The translations under genes were made by a program, and so were the position numbers. From assembly GCA_052273485.1 (NCBI GenBank), contig DAVZID010000018.1, positions 1 through 51,299 of the forward strand: a stretch of DNA of 51,299 bases, given 5' to 3'. This document shows, piece by piece, positions 7,582-16,607 of this stretch. The DNA is from Anthropogastromicrobium sp052273485. GTDB lineage: Bacteria; Bacillota; Clostridia; Lachnospirales; Lachnospiraceae. Below the pieces are notes generated by a model. That model had not been told where the DNA came from. It made no database searches and saw only the letters and a program-made list of their open reading frames with translations. Numbering within the stretch: the first letter of the stretch is position 1; each line of letters starts with the position of its first letter.

Positions 7582-8331
7582 TTAGTCCTCGTCTTCCTCT
7601 TCCGGCTGATTCCAGTTGTGATATACTTCCTGTACATCATCATCATCATCCAGCATATCCAGAATACGGTTCATCAGCTTTACATCGTTCTCAGATGTCA
7701 GATCGACATAATTCTGTGGAATCATCGTAACCTCTGCGCTTGCCATCGGAACGCCAGCCTTCTCAAGTGCCTCTCTTACCTCAGAAAAGCTGTCCGGATC
7801 GGTATAGATCTCGTAGCAATCCTCTTCCTCTGAGAAGTCCTCTGCACCTGCATCAAGAGCTGTCATCATCAGCTCATCTGCATCACCGTCGTACTCTTCC
7901 TTGTCAACGATGATCTGTCCCTTGCGATCAAACATGAAGGATACACAGCCATTGGTTCCAACATTTCCGCTGCCCTTTGTGAATGCATTACGTACATTGG
8001 ATGCAGTACGGTTACGGTTGTCGGTCAGTGTCTCTACGATGATCGCAGTTCCGCTTGGACCGTATCCCTCGTAAGTGATGGACTCGTAGTTTGCAGCGTT
8101 TGCATCACCTGCTGCCTTCTTGATGCTACGATCGATGGTATCGTTTGGCATATTATTTGCCTTTGCCTTTGCAATGACATCACGCAGCTTGCTGTTGTTT
8201 GCTGGATCTGCTCCGCCTTCCTTTACTGCAACTGCGATCTCACGGCCGATACGGGTAAATACTTTTCCCTTTGCGGCATCGTTCTTTTCCTTCTTATGCT
8301 TAATATTGGCAAATTTAGAATGTCCTGACAT
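7582..8331 (-). CDS. yebC: YebC/PmpR/TACO1-family protein
   Basis: The 249-residue protein begins MSGHSKFANIKHKKEKNDAAKGK, the family signature, and contains YEGYGPSGTAIIVETLTDN. YebC proteins act as DNA-binding regulators or as ribosome-associated factors that help translate proline-rich stretches; which applies here cannot be read from sequence. The C-terminus is strongly acidic (LDDDDDVQEVY, PEEEDED). It is preceded by AAGGAG nine bases before the ATG and shares a terminator with luxS. Confidence 0.95.
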   Translation of the reverse strand: MSGHSKFANIKHKKEKNDAAKGKVFTRIGREIAVAVKEGGADPANNSKLRDVIAKAKANNMPNDTIDRSIKKAAGDANAANYESITYEGYGPSGTAIIVETLTDNRNRTASNVRNAFTKGSGNVGTNGCVSFMFDRKGQIIVDKEEYDGDADELMMTALDAGAEDFSEEEDCYEIYTDPDSFSEVREALEKAGVPMASAEVTMIPQNYVDLTSENDVKLMNRILDMLDDDDDVQEVYHNWNQPEEEDED

Positions 8332-8507
8332 TTTTAAAACTCCTTTGTCACTTAAAAGTTAAACTATGTTTTCAACTAATTTATCTTACCATGTATTTTT
8401 TAATCTTGCAAGTATGATTTGCCGATAGCAGATCAAAAACTTCAAAAAAGTGTTACTGTTCACGAACTAGGTTACGAAAAGTCCTTTGTCCGCTCTTTGA
8501 TATTCCC

Positions 8508-8858
8508 TTATGTAGGGGTGATGTCTAAACTGACGCGCAGTGCCTCGTCGATCTGCTGAATCATATCCGGTTCAAGATGGCACACCTTCTCGCGCAGCCT
8601 CTGCTTATCAATGGTGCGAAGCTGTTCTAACAGTACAACGGAGTCCTTGACAATGCTGCAGCAGCGTGAGTCGATGACAACATGCGTTGGCAGCTTTGCC
8701 TTTGACATGCGTGATGTAATCGCGGCACAGATTACCGTTGGGCTGTGCCTGTTTCCCATATCATTTTGTATAATAAGTACCGGACGGACGCCGCCCTGCT
8801 CAGAACCGACTACTGGGCGAAGATCCGCATAATAAATATCACCTCTACGGATTACCAT
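8508..8858 (-). CDS. mazF: MazF/EndoA-type mRNA endoribonuclease toxin
   Basis: The 116-residue protein matches Bacillus EndoA/MazF, a sequence-specific, ribosome-independent mRNA interferase. It starts MVIRRGDIYYADLRPVVGSEQGG; R25 and T48, the catalytic pair of EndoA, are at exactly the same numbers here. I choose the ATG at 8858 because the upstream TTG GAG reads as the Shine-Dalgarno sequence; a TTG start at 8873 is possible but unlikely. It follows alr, as in Bacillus, but the gap of about 130 bp contains no antitoxin gene of the ndoAI (MazE-like) type. Confidence 0.92.
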   Translation of the reverse strand: MVIRRGDIYYADLRPVVGSEQGGVRPVLIIQNDMGNRHSPTVICAAITSRMSKAKLPTHVVIDSRCCSIVKDSVVLLEQLRTIDKQRLREKVCHLEPDMIQQIDEALRVSLDITPT

Positions 8859-8988
8859 ATCTGCACACTCCAATTTTCTTTTAGGATATCCTAAGTATTT
8901 CCGTCAGGGAAAATCTTATTCATCCTATTCTATTGTATGTGCAGATGGAGGGTAAGCCACTTGGAACATCCCCGATGCGCCTAGTGAC

Positions 8989-10173
8989 TCACATGAAGTC
9001 TGTATACTCGTCCTCGTTATAGTCCTTGCTTCCTACAACCTCGCCGTGACGATAATAAACGCGCGGAATGCGCTTTCCAAGGTCACACAAAAGCTCATAA
9101 TTAAAGCTTCCAGCAAGCGCCGAGACTTCCTCTGCGCTAAGCTCCTCATCTCCACTCTTTCCGACCACAATGACTTCATCGCCTTCTTTCGCTTCTGGAA
9201 TGTCGGTGATATCCACCATGGTCTGATCCATGCAGATGCGGCCTAAGATCGGTGCTCGTTTGCCGCAGACTAACACACTTCCCTTATTGGAAAGCGCACG
9301 CGGATAGCCGTCACCATAACCGATCGGGATCGTCGCAACAACAGTTGGATGATCGGTCACAAACGTCGCACCATAACCGATTGCTGTCCCTACCGGAACG
9401 GTTTTGATATAGGCAATCTCTGACTTTAAAGTGAGTGCCGGACTCAGCGCTACGATATCCTTTGTCACCTCATCAGACGGATAATAGCCGTACAACGAGA
9501 TGCCGATGCGAAACAGATTGCCCGGTGCATCGGTCATCCAGATACCTGCCGCAGAGTTTGCACAATGGCAGATCGGTGGGCAGCAGCCTTCCTTCTTAAG
9601 ACCTTCTACCGTCTCTGCAAAACATTTTTGCTGTGCGATTGCACCTTGATTCTCGATCATGTCAGCTGTTGCCATATGCGTAAAGATACCTTCTATGCAG
9701 ATGCCCTTTAATGAGGACAACCACGGTACAAATGTGAGTGCATGCGCTGGTGTCATACCGATACGGCTCATTCCGGTATCGACCTTTACATGTACATATG
9801 CTTTTTTTCCCATTCGCTGTGCCGTCTCGGAAAGCAGTTTTAACTTATCTTCCTCAAATCCAGCATAGCGAATTTCTCCTTCGATCATCTCGGCAAAACG
9901 ATCTGGGTGAATATAACCCAGTACCAGAATTGGCTTTGTGATATGATGTCGGCGCAAATTAAGCGCCTCGTCAATCGTAGCAACGGCATATCCCCATACT
10001 AGATCATCAATCGTCTTTGCGATCGGAACAGCGCCCAGTCCATACCCGTCTGTTTTGATGACACCGCAAAGCATTGCCTGACTTGGCACATTTGCCCGAA
10101 ACGCCTCCATATTGGCCCGGACGGCATCCAGATCGACCTCTGCCCAGACTCTGTGATACTTATGCATATGCAT
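8989..10173 (-). CDS. alr: Alanine racemase
   Basis: The 394-residue PLP enzyme interconverts L- and D-alanine for peptidoglycan. The PLP lysine is K40 in CGVIKTDGYGLG (the family usually has KADAYGHG, so it is slightly divergent), and the second catalytic tyrosine region GYGDGYPRALSN is present. Two or three in-frame ATGs lie at the start (MHMHKYHRVW); the first follows GAAGG by about nine bases. It is the middle gene of nnr-alr-mazF, 30 bp after nnr, an order seen across Firmicutes. Confidence 0.95.
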   Translation of the reverse strand: MHMHKYHRVWAEVDLDAVRANMEAFRANVPSQAMLCGVIKTDGYGLGAVPIAKTIDDLVWGYAVATIDEALNLRRHHITKPILVLGYIHPDRFAEMIEGEIRYAGFEEDKLKLLSETAQRMGKKAYVHVKVDTGMSRIGMTPAHALTFVPWLSSLKGICIEGIFTHMATADMIENQGAIAQQKCFAETVEGLKKEGCCPPICHCANSAAGIWMTDAPGNLFRIGISLYGYYPSDEVTKDIVALSPALTLKSEIAYIKTVPVGTAIGYGATFVTDHPTVVATIPIGYGDGYPRALSNKGSVLVCGKRAPILGRICMDQTMVDITDIPEAKEGDEVIVVGKSGDEELSAEEVSALAGSFNYELLCDLGKRIPRVYYRHGEVVGSKDYNEDEYTDFM

Positions 10174-10203
10174 ATGTTTATACCTTCTTCCTGCTTGTTT
10201 CTA

Positions 10204-11844
10204 TTAACACCTTTGTAACACCTTTGACAGCCCATCTGTCAGATCGCGCGCGATCATACTATATGGACTTTTTTCTTTCGCCGCTTCATCACCTGCTGCC
10301 CCATGCAGCCAGACGCCTAAGACTGCTGCTTTTTGTGCGGACAGTCCCTGTGCGGCTAGCGATGCGATCACGCCTGTTAACACATCGCCGCTTCCGCCCG
10401 TTGCCATACCGCTATTTCCGGTAAGGTTTACATATCGGTACTCCCTTGTCAAAATGACCGTACGCGCATCCTTGCAAACACAAATACCGCCAAACTGTTT
10501 TCTGAGCGCCTCTGCCGAAGCAATCAGATTGGATGCAGCCTCCTTTGTTGAAATGCCAAGGAGACGCCCCAGTTCGCCCGGATGTGGAGTCAAAATAACA
10601 TTTTTGCCTAGGTTTTGCACCTTCTTATTGGACGCGCGCGCCGTTTGTGCTCTAGCTGCCAACAGATTCAGCGCATCCGCATCAATGACAATCGAGCATT
10701 CTTTGTTTTCACCGTGCAGCCAGTTCCACTCCAAAACAAAATCCAAAAGCTGATCCGCGATTGATTTCGTAGACAGACCAGGTCCAATAACAATTGCCTT
10801 TGCCTTTGAAAACAACTCATTTAACAAGGTTTCCAACTGCCATTTTTGCTCCACCGGTGAAATGCAATGAAGCACTGCTTCCGGAAGAAGCTGCTGTAAA
10901 ATTGGCCGATTGCATTCTAGTGTGACGATATCCACTAAACCTGCTCCTGTACGGTATGCTGCAAGCGCCGATAAATAAGCAGCTCCTGCCATGCCCTCAC
11001 TTCCAGCAAGAATGACCACACGACCAAAAGTACCCTTATTGCCCCACGGACAACGCTTGCCAAGAAGACGTACCACATCCTCTTTCTCCAGACTCTCAAA
11101 CGACTGGCCATCTATATGAGAAATCGCTTCTTTTGGAAATCCAATATCACAGATCAAGGTCTTTTTTGCTGCTGCCGCACCTGGATAAACAAATTGACCA
11201 ACCTTTCCATAACCAAAGGTAATCTGCACATCGGCCTGAATGCACGCGCCAAGGATCTTTCCACTGCCTGCATCCACACCAGAGCAAATATCAACGGCAA
11301 CGCCATACGCACCACATTCCTTTTTGTGCGTATTCCATTCCTCAATCGCAGTGCGGTAAATTCCTGTCACCTCACGGGTTAACCCGATGCCAAACAGCGC
11401 ATCCACATAGACATCTGCTGCTGGATATCGTTCCACTAATTTGGCTTTCCATTTCTCCTCAGACAAATCCATCTCTGACTGTTCTGATTTTTCTTCGTGT
11501 TTCTTGGATGGGCCAGATGAAAACAACGTCACAAAAATTCCCATCTTATCAAGCAACTTTTTCTGGTACTGCCACTCACTTGTTGCCTTTTCCATCTCTC
11601 CGATTGCAATGATTCGAATTTTCCATCCATTCTGAGAGAGAATCCTTGCCATTGCCAGGCCATCGGCTCCGTTATTTCCCATACCACATAAGAAAAAGAC
11701 CTTCCCTGGCTTGCGCACAGAAAGAATATGCTGTGCCGCACAAAGTGCTGCACGCTCCATTAGCACCAAACTTTCCATACCAAATTCCTGAATGGACCAG
11801 GTATCCGCCTGCTTCATCTGCGTTCCTGTAAGTAACCGCTTCAT
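10204..11844 (-). CDS. nnr: Bifunctional NAD(P)H-hydrate epimerase/dehydratase
   Basis: This 546-residue protein repairs hydrated NAD(P)H. The N-terminal half is a YjeF_N epimerase (CGMGNNGADGLAMARIL, later VDICSGVDAGSGK); the C-terminal half is a ribokinase-like ADP-dependent dehydratase (GTFGRVVILAGSEGMAGAAY, TPHPGELGRLLG and the anion-hole GGSGDVLTGVIASLAAQG). Both halves appear complete. A charged insert around residues 105-130 (SGPSKKHEEKSEQSEMDLS) is unusual for the epimerase domain. It heads the nnr-alr-mazF run, 74 bp downstream of rex. Confidence 0.95.
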   Translation of the reverse strand: MKRLLTGTQMKQADTWSIQEFGMESLVLMERAALCAAQHILSVRKPGKVFFLCGMGNNGADGLAMARILSQNGWKIRIIAIGEMEKATSEWQYQKKLLDKMGIFVTLFSSGPSKKHEEKSEQSEMDLSEEKWKAKLVERYPAADVYVDALFGIGLTREVTGIYRTAIEEWNTHKKECGAYGVAVDICSGVDAGSGKILGACIQADVQITFGYGKVGQFVYPGAAAAKKTLICDIGFPKEAISHIDGQSFESLEKEDVVRLLGKRCPWGNKGTFGRVVILAGSEGMAGAAYLSALAAYRTGAGLVDIVTLECNRPILQQLLPEAVLHCISPVEQKWQLETLLNELFSKAKAIVIGPGLSTKSIADQLLDFVLEWNWLHGENKECSIVIDADALNLLAARAQTARASNKKVQNLGKNVILTPHPGELGRLLGISTKEAASNLIASAEALRKQFGGICVCKDARTVILTREYRYVNLTGNSGMATGGSGDVLTGVIASLAAQGLSAQKAAVLGVWLHGAAGDEAAKEKSPYSMIARDLTDGLSKVLQRC

Positions 11845-11918
11845 ATCTGCCCCCTTTTCCTATGAGTACCTTGCAACTTGTAACCTGTTTTTACTTGAAC
11901 TTTAATCAACTTAAAAAC

Positions 11919-12551
11919 TTACTCTTCCTGATTGCTGAGACGATAGGAGATGCGCATCAAACTCTCAGACAGGTGTACATTTTCTACAACCACATCAGCT
12001 GGCACGCAAAGATCGGTGTGCGCAAAGTTCCAAATGCCACGGATACCCGCACGCACAAGTTTTTGTGCTGCCGCCTCTGCACCTGCCTTTGGCAATGTGA
12101 GTGCCGCAATTTGAATCTCATTGTGCTGAATATAGTCCTCAAGCTCATCCATTGAATATACCGGAATCCCACGCACCATCTTTCCTTTTAGCTGCGGATT
12201 GATATCAAACATCGCCTTTGCGACAAAGCCACGGCGCTCAAAATTAGCATAATTGGCGATTGCCTGACCTAAATTTCCTGCACCGATGATAATCAGATTG
12301 TAGGTTTTATCCAGTCCCAGTATTTTTCCAATCTCGTGATACAGATACTTTACATTATAACCGTATCCCTGCTGTCCGAAGCCTCCGAAATTATTCAGAT
12401 CCTGCCTGATCTGGGATGCGGTAATCTGCATTCGTTTGGAAAGCTCCCCGGAAGAAATTCGCTCTACGCCTTCCTGCATCAGTTCTCCCAGATAGCGGTA
12501 ATACCGCGGCAGCCGTTTGATAACAGCTCTGGATATTTCTCTATGCTCCAT
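11919..12551 (-). CDS. rex: Redox-sensing transcriptional repressor Rex
   Basis: The 210-residue protein senses the NADH/NAD+ ratio and represses fermentation and respiration genes. The N-terminal winged helix (ISRAVIKRLPRYYRYLGEL, SSGELSKRMQITASQIRQDL) is typical; IIIGAGNLGQAI (around residues 88-98) is the Rossmann NAD(H) loop; the C-terminal helix region ends DLCVPADVVVENVHLSESLM. Length is normal. I found no convincing Rex operator in the upstream region. Confidence 0.96.
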   Translation of the reverse strand: MEHREISRAVIKRLPRYYRYLGELMQEGVERISSGELSKRMQITASQIRQDLNNFGGFGQQGYGYNVKYLYHEIGKILGLDKTYNLIIIGAGNLGQAIANYANFERRGFVAKAMFDINPQLKGKMVRGIPVYSMDELEDYIQHNEIQIAALTLPKAGAEAAAQKLVRAGIRGIWNFAHTDLCVPADVVVENVHLSESLMRISYRLSNQEE

Positions 12552-12618
12552 GATGTCTCCTTTTTAGTTTATTCTACTTTGCCTATTTATTTTATTAAGT
12601 TAAATTAAATAGTTCTTT

Positions 12619-12651
12619 AAAACAAATGAATGCAGCCGTTTGGCTGCATTC
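12619..12651 (-). terminator. Terminator after the methylglyoxal-synthase-like gene
   Basis: A perfect 10-bp stem GAATGCAGCC/GGCTGCATTC with a GTTT loop lies 25 bp after the stop codon, followed leftward by a T-rich tail (ATTTGTTTT). Confidence 0.7.
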
Positions 12652-12675
12652 TGTGCATAACTGCATAACTGCGTA

Positions 12676-13071
12676 CTATTTGTAGTCTCTCCACTCCATA
12701 TCACCTCGGTCAAGGCATAATACCAGTGACTCTGCGGTGGCGATATTGGTCGCCAGAGGGATATTATACATATCACACAACCGTGAAATCTCAGACAGAT
12801 TCATACTTTCTGCATCTTGCTCTAAATCAGCACTATGGAAAAATATAACCAGATCGATATCATTGTTTGCGATCATATTCTGCATCTGCTTCGAGCCTCC
12901 CATCTGGCCCGGCAGTAAACTGGTCACTTTCATGCCCGTGGCTTTGGCAATGTGGTCCGCCGTCGCATCGGTTGCAATCAACGTATGCTTCTTAAAAATG
13001 CCTTTATACGCAATGCAAAAACTTTCCAGCAGCGTTTTTTTACTGTTATGAGCGGTAAGTCCAATGTTCAT
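12676..13071 (-). CDS. Methylglyoxal-synthase-fold protein lacking the catalytic aspartates
   Basis: The 131-residue protein aligns along its length with MgsA (MNIGLTAHNSKK, ATGMKVTSLLPGQMGG, DIDLVIFF, NIPLATNIATAESLV). The residues that make E. coli MgsA an enzyme are changed: the catalytic-base Asp71 of GGDQQ is Ser60 (GGSKQ), Asp101 of FFWDPL falls at Ser in FFHSAD, Asp20 is Asn9, and the phosphate-loop TGTTG is TDATA. I therefore infer that it is not an active methylglyoxal synthase but a small-molecule-binding or regulatory member of the MGS-like fold, as in the allosteric domain of carbamoyl phosphate synthetase. It lies alone between prfA and rex. Automated annotation would probably call it mgsA. 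Confidence 0.8.
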   Translation of the reverse strand: MNIGLTAHNSKKTLLESFCIAYKGIFKKHTLIATDATADHIAKATGMKVTSLLPGQMGGSKQMQNMIANNDIDLVIFFHSADLEQDAESMNLSEISRLCDMYNIPLATNIATAESLVLCLDRGDMEWRDYK

Positions 13072-13196
13072 ATCTAATCCTTCCTTTCCACATAGCTAAA
13101 GAAATTATACCATATTTTTTCAGAAAGTCTATATTTTTTGATGGTTTTACCGAAAAAAAAGCAATTTACACAAAATAATACAACATTTTTTGTAAC

Positions 13197-13330
13197 TATT
13201 CAGAGCCATGCGAAATTGCAATGAAAAGTACGAATCATACTTGCATGAACGAGTACTTTTTCTTGCAATTTCATATGGCGAGAAGCCACAACGAGATAAA
13301 GCGTAGCGAAATCGAGGTGTGGCTCTGAAT
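13197..13330. repeat. Nested inverted-repeat element downstream of prfA
   Basis: The outer arms ATTCAGAGCCA (13198-13208) and TGGCTCTGAAT (13320-13330) are perfect complements. Inside lie GAAATTGCAA/TTGCAATTTC, AAAGTAC/GTACTTT and a further hairpin near 13284-13323 (AGCCACAACGA...GTGTGGCT). One arm recurs at 7551-7573. It behaves like a palindromic extragenic repeat or a small non-autonomous element; it could also act in transcript ending. Confidence 0.7.
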
Positions 13331-13334
13331 CGTT

Positions 13335-14417
13335 CTACATCATTGCCTGATTTTCCATATTTGATAGCTTCTGAGCCTGATCCGCAGCTGTCAGACTGTC
13401 AATCAACTCAAATAAATCACCATCCATGATCGCATCCAACTTATAAAGGGTAAGCTTGATTCGATGATCGGTCACGCGACTCTGTGGAAAATTGTAAGTA
13501 CGAATCTTCTCCGAGCGATCTCCTGTTCCAATCTGATTTCTGCGGTATTCTGCCTGCTCATTTTGCTTCTTCGCGGTTTCTAGCTCAAAAAGTTTTGCGC
13601 GAAGTACCTTTAACGCCTTATCCTTGTTTTTCAGCTGAGACTTTTCATCCTGACAGGAAATGACAATTCCAGTTGGGATATGAGTCAGACGAACAGCCGA
13701 ATCGGTCGTGTTGACACACTGACCACCATTTCCAGAAGCACGGAACACGTCAAACTTGCAGTCATTCATATCAATTTCAACGTCTACCTCCTCTGCCTCT
13801 GGCATGATCGCAACTGTGGCAGTTGATGTATGGATTCGACCGCCACTCTCGGTCTCCGGCACACGCTGAACGCGATGCACACCGCTCTCATATTTAAGTC
13901 TGGAGTAGGCACCCTGGCCGGAGATCATAAAAACGACCTCCTTCATGCCGCCAATGCCACTCTCGTTTACGCTGATTAGCTCACTCTTCCAGCGATTACG
14001 CTCGGCAAAGCGATTGTACATGCGAAACAAATCGGCGGCAAACAGCGCTGCCTCATCTCCACCTGCGCCGGCACGGATCTCAACAAATACGTTCTTGTCG
14101 TCGTTCGGATCCTTTGGAAGAAGCAGGAGCTTCAATTCTTTTTCCAGCTCTGGGATCTGCTTTTTCGCCTCTGCGAGATCTTCCTTTAAAAGCTCACGCA
14201 TCTCCTCATCGTGTTCTTCCTCTAACATCTTAAGATTGTCATCAATACTCTGTTTTGTTTTTTTATACTGTGTATATGTCTCCACCAGAGGGGCAAGCTC
14301 GGCCTGCTCCTTCATCAGACGGCGAAATCGTTCTGGATCGGATGCCAGAACCGGGTCGCCAAGCTCATGAAGAAGCTCCTCAAAGCGGATCAATATATCG
14401 TCCAATCGGTCAAACAT
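13335..14417 (-). CDS. prfA: Peptide chain release factor 1
   Basis: The 360-residue RF1 recognises UAG and UAA stop codons and triggers peptide release. GGQ is at residues 231-233 (ASGNGGQCVNTTDSAVRL) and the RVPETESGGRIHTS block at 186-198. The length fits the family. It is the last gene of the rpmE-yqhQ-prmC-prfA run, 29 bp downstream of prmC, which encodes the methyltransferase that modifies the GGQ glutamine. Confidence 0.97.
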   Translation of the reverse strand: MFDRLDDILIRFEELLHELGDPVLASDPERFRRLMKEQAELAPLVETYTQYKKTKQSIDDNLKMLEEEHDEEMRELLKEDLAEAKKQIPELEKELKLLLLPKDPNDDKNVFVEIRAGAGGDEAALFAADLFRMYNRFAERNRWKSELISVNESGIGGMKEVVFMISGQGAYSRLKYESGVHRVQRVPETESGGRIHTSTATVAIMPEAEEVDVEIDMNDCKFDVFRASGNGGQCVNTTDSAVRLTHIPTGIVISCQDEKSQLKNKDKALKVLRAKLFELETAKKQNEQAEYRRNQIGTGDRSEKIRTYNFPQSRVTDHRIKLTLYKLDAIMDGDLFELIDSLTAADQAQKLSNMENQAMM

Positions 14418-14446
14418 AAAAACTCCTCTTTTCTATCATTTATATC

Positions 14447-15385
14447 TTATTTTTCATCCAGCACACCCCACACTACGCGGTCGAGGCCTGCAAGATCGTG
14501 CACAAGAGTCGGCTTAGAAAATCCATTTGCCCGAAATAGCGCTGCCACGGTCTCCCACTGGTTATAGCCGATCTCAACAAAGAGCGCGCCGCCCGGATTT
14601 AAATGATCTTTGGCGGTCTCGGTCAATCTTCTGTAAAAAAGTAATCCATCGCTGCCACCTGAGAGGGCGAGCATCGGTTCGTGATCCTTTACCTCCGGCT
14701 CTAGCCCGGCAATTACTTCATCCTCAATATAAGGCGGATTGGATACGATGATGTCAAAGCGTCCCGGTACCTGCTCAAGCAGATCACTTTCAAAAAATTG
14801 CACTCGCGCATAATTATCTGCTGCATTCTTTTTTGCAACGGCAAGCGCTGCACTTGAAATATCCGATGCTGCTACCTGCGCAAAATTTCCATAATGGGCA
14901 AGTGACACGGCAATGCAGCCACTTCCGGTACACACATCAATTAACGTTGCACCAGGCGTTTCTTTTGTGTAGGAAAGCACCGTCTCAACAAGCGTTTCGG
15001 TGTCCTGCCTCGGAATCAAAACAGCAGGGGTTACAGAGAACTCTAACCCCATAAACCCCTGCGTCTTTGTCAGATACTGAAGCGGAATGCGCGCTGCGCG
15101 CTGCTCAATGAATGCTCGGTATTGCTCAATCTTTTCTTTTGGCTGCGCGATTTGTCTGCGATTTAAAAAGAAAAAGCTCTTTGTAATCGAAAAGCAGTGC
15201 TCCATAAGAAGCCATGCATCAATGTCTGCATCTGGTACAGCTGCTTGTGTAAGCGTGTTCTTTGCCTCCTCAAGCAGCTGCGCCCATGAAATTTTCTCAT
15301 GTTGTGATGACCCTTGTAATTTACTCTGTGGCTCACGTTGCATTTGTGTCGATGCCTGGTTCTTTATCTGATTTTCTATCATCAT
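14447..15385 (-). CDS. prmC: Release factor glutamine methyltransferase
   Basis: The 312-residue enzyme uses S-adenosylmethionine to methylate the glutamine of the release-factor GGQ motif. VCTGSGCIAVSLA (151-163) is the SAM-binding loop and NPPY (216-219) the catalytic motif. The first 30 residues are a polar Gln/Ser-rich extension not usual in the family. Its ATG overlaps the yqhQ stop by four bases (ATGA), indicating translational coupling. Confidence 0.96.
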   Translation of the reverse strand: MMIENQIKNQASTQMQREPQSKLQGSSQHEKISWAQLLEEAKNTLTQAAVPDADIDAWLLMEHCFSITKSFFFLNRRQIAQPKEKIEQYRAFIEQRAARIPLQYLTKTQGFMGLEFSVTPAVLIPRQDTETLVETVLSYTKETPGATLIDVCTGSGCIAVSLAHYGNFAQVAASDISSAALAVAKKNAADNYARVQFFESDLLEQVPGRFDIIVSNPPYIEDEVIAGLEPEVKDHEPMLALSGGSDGLLFYRRLTETAKDHLNPGGALFVEIGYNQWETVAALFRANGFSKPTLVHDLAGLDRVVWGVLDEK

Positions 15386-16317
15386 GTAAAGTTTGCCTCC
15401 TCGTATGCCTTCCAGTCAAATACGGCCTCCACTGCACAGATTGCAACCTCTGCCATCTTTTCATCCGGCTCCTTTGTTGTCAGCCCCTGAAGCATCAATC
15501 CTGGCTTACTAAGCAGATTGACAACCGGGTTGTCGCTGTTTCCGGCAAGGCGTAAAAACTCAAAGGAAACACCTGCAATCACCGGAATAAGAAGCACGCG
15601 TGACACCAGACGAAGCCACAGCGTCTCCGGACGGATGACTAAGAAAAACAAAATACTGATGACCATAACGATCAAAAGGAAGCTCGTTCCGCAGCGCTTA
15701 TGCTCCTTGGAACTTTTCATGACATTTTCTACGGTAAGTGGCAGACCATGTTCGATACAGTTGATGCACTTGTGCTCTGCGCCGTGATACATATACGTTC
15801 GCTTGATGTCCGGCATCAGTGAGATTAGTCCCACATAGGCTATAAAGATGGCGATACGAAGCACACCCTCAAACAATGCCATCCAAAAGCCGTTTCCAAG
15901 AATCGGCTTCATCAGTGTAGACACCCATGCTGGAAATACCATAAAGATGGCAACAGCCAAAATGATCGATACGAACATTGTAATATCCATGATGATCTTT
16001 TCCGTTTTGTCACCAAACTTGTCCTGAAGCCACTTTTCAAAACGGCCTGGTTCTTCTGGCTCGCCATCCTCTTCCATAAACAGACTGGCTGAATAATTTA
16101 AAGACTTCATGCCAAGTACGAGTGAATCCACAAAGCTAAAGATTCCTCTAATAAATGGAAGGCGAAATAGCTTGCACTTTGCTCCCACGCCCCGGTAGGT
16201 CTCTTTCTTGACTTCAATCTCTCCATTTTCCTTGCGCACGGCTACGCTGTACTCGCTGCCGTTTCGCATCATAATTCCTTCCATGACGGCCTGGCCGCCA
16301 ATTCCCGATGACTTCAT
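15382..16317 (-). CDS. yqhQ: DUF1385 membrane protein (YqhQ-like)
   Basis: The 311-residue protein starts MKSSGIGGQAVMEGIMMRNG, the DUF1385 signature, and contains YHGAEHKCINCIEHG and EHKRCGTSFLLIV, with several hydrophobic segments (roughly residues 108-135, 145-170 and 215-250). The family's function is not settled; metal binding by the conserved His/Cys residues has been suggested from the motifs. The position between rpmE and prmC is conserved in Firmicutes. Confidence 0.9.
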   Translation of the reverse strand: MKSSGIGGQAVMEGIMMRNGSEYSVAVRKENGEIEVKKETYRGVGAKCKLFRLPFIRGIFSFVDSLVLGMKSLNYSASLFMEEDGEPEEPGRFEKWLQDKFGDKTEKIIMDITMFVSIILAVAIFMVFPAWVSTLMKPILGNGFWMALFEGVLRIAIFIAYVGLISLMPDIKRTYMYHGAEHKCINCIEHGLPLTVENVMKSSKEHKRCGTSFLLIVMVISILFFLVIRPETLWLRLVSRVLLIPVIAGVSFEFLRLAGNSDNPVVNLLSKPGLMLQGLTTKEPDEKMAEVAICAVEAVFDWKAYEEANFT

Positions 16318-16354
16318 CCGCGCTTCCTCGCTGTAAACTTTACTTTCCCTTAAA

Positions 16355-16387
16355 ACGACAAAAGAGGTTGAGATAAAATCTCAACCT
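16355..16387 (-). terminator. Terminator or attenuator after rpmE
   Basis: The perfect stem AGGTTGAGAT/ATCTCAACCT is followed leftward by CTTTTGTCGTTTT. It lies just after rpmE and before yqhQ, so it probably separates high rpmE expression from the downstream genes. Confidence 0.7.
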
Positions 16388-16400
16388 GCTTCAGTCAACA

Positions 16401-16607
16401 TCATTCACTCTTTAAACCATACTTACGGTTAAACTTATCAATACGTCCGCGTGCGGAAGTTGCCTTCTGCTGGCCAGTGTAGAACGGATGGCACTTGGAA
16501 CAGATTTCAACGTGGATCTCCTTGTTTGTAGATCCGGTAACGAACTCGTTGCCACAGTTGCAGGTAACCTTTGCCTGATAATATGCTGGATGGATTCCTT
16601 CCTTCAT
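16401..16607 (-). CDS. rpmE: Ribosomal protein bL31, zinc type
   Basis: The 68-residue protein begins MKEGIHPAYYQAKVTCNCGN and carries the four-cysteine zinc ribbon (CNCG ... CSKCHPFYTG). The start at 16607 is chosen because AGAGGTG lies seven bases upstream; a longer open frame upstream adds a non-homologous stretch. Confidence 0.95.
   Translation of the reverse strand: MKEGIHPAYYQAKVTCNCGNEFVTGSTNKEIHVEICSKCHPFYTGQQKATSARGRIDKFNRKYGLKSE

Noticed and set aside
12676..13071. Straightforward annotation as mgsA
   Set aside because: The residues required for methylglyoxal synthesis are replaced, so the enzyme name is not supported.
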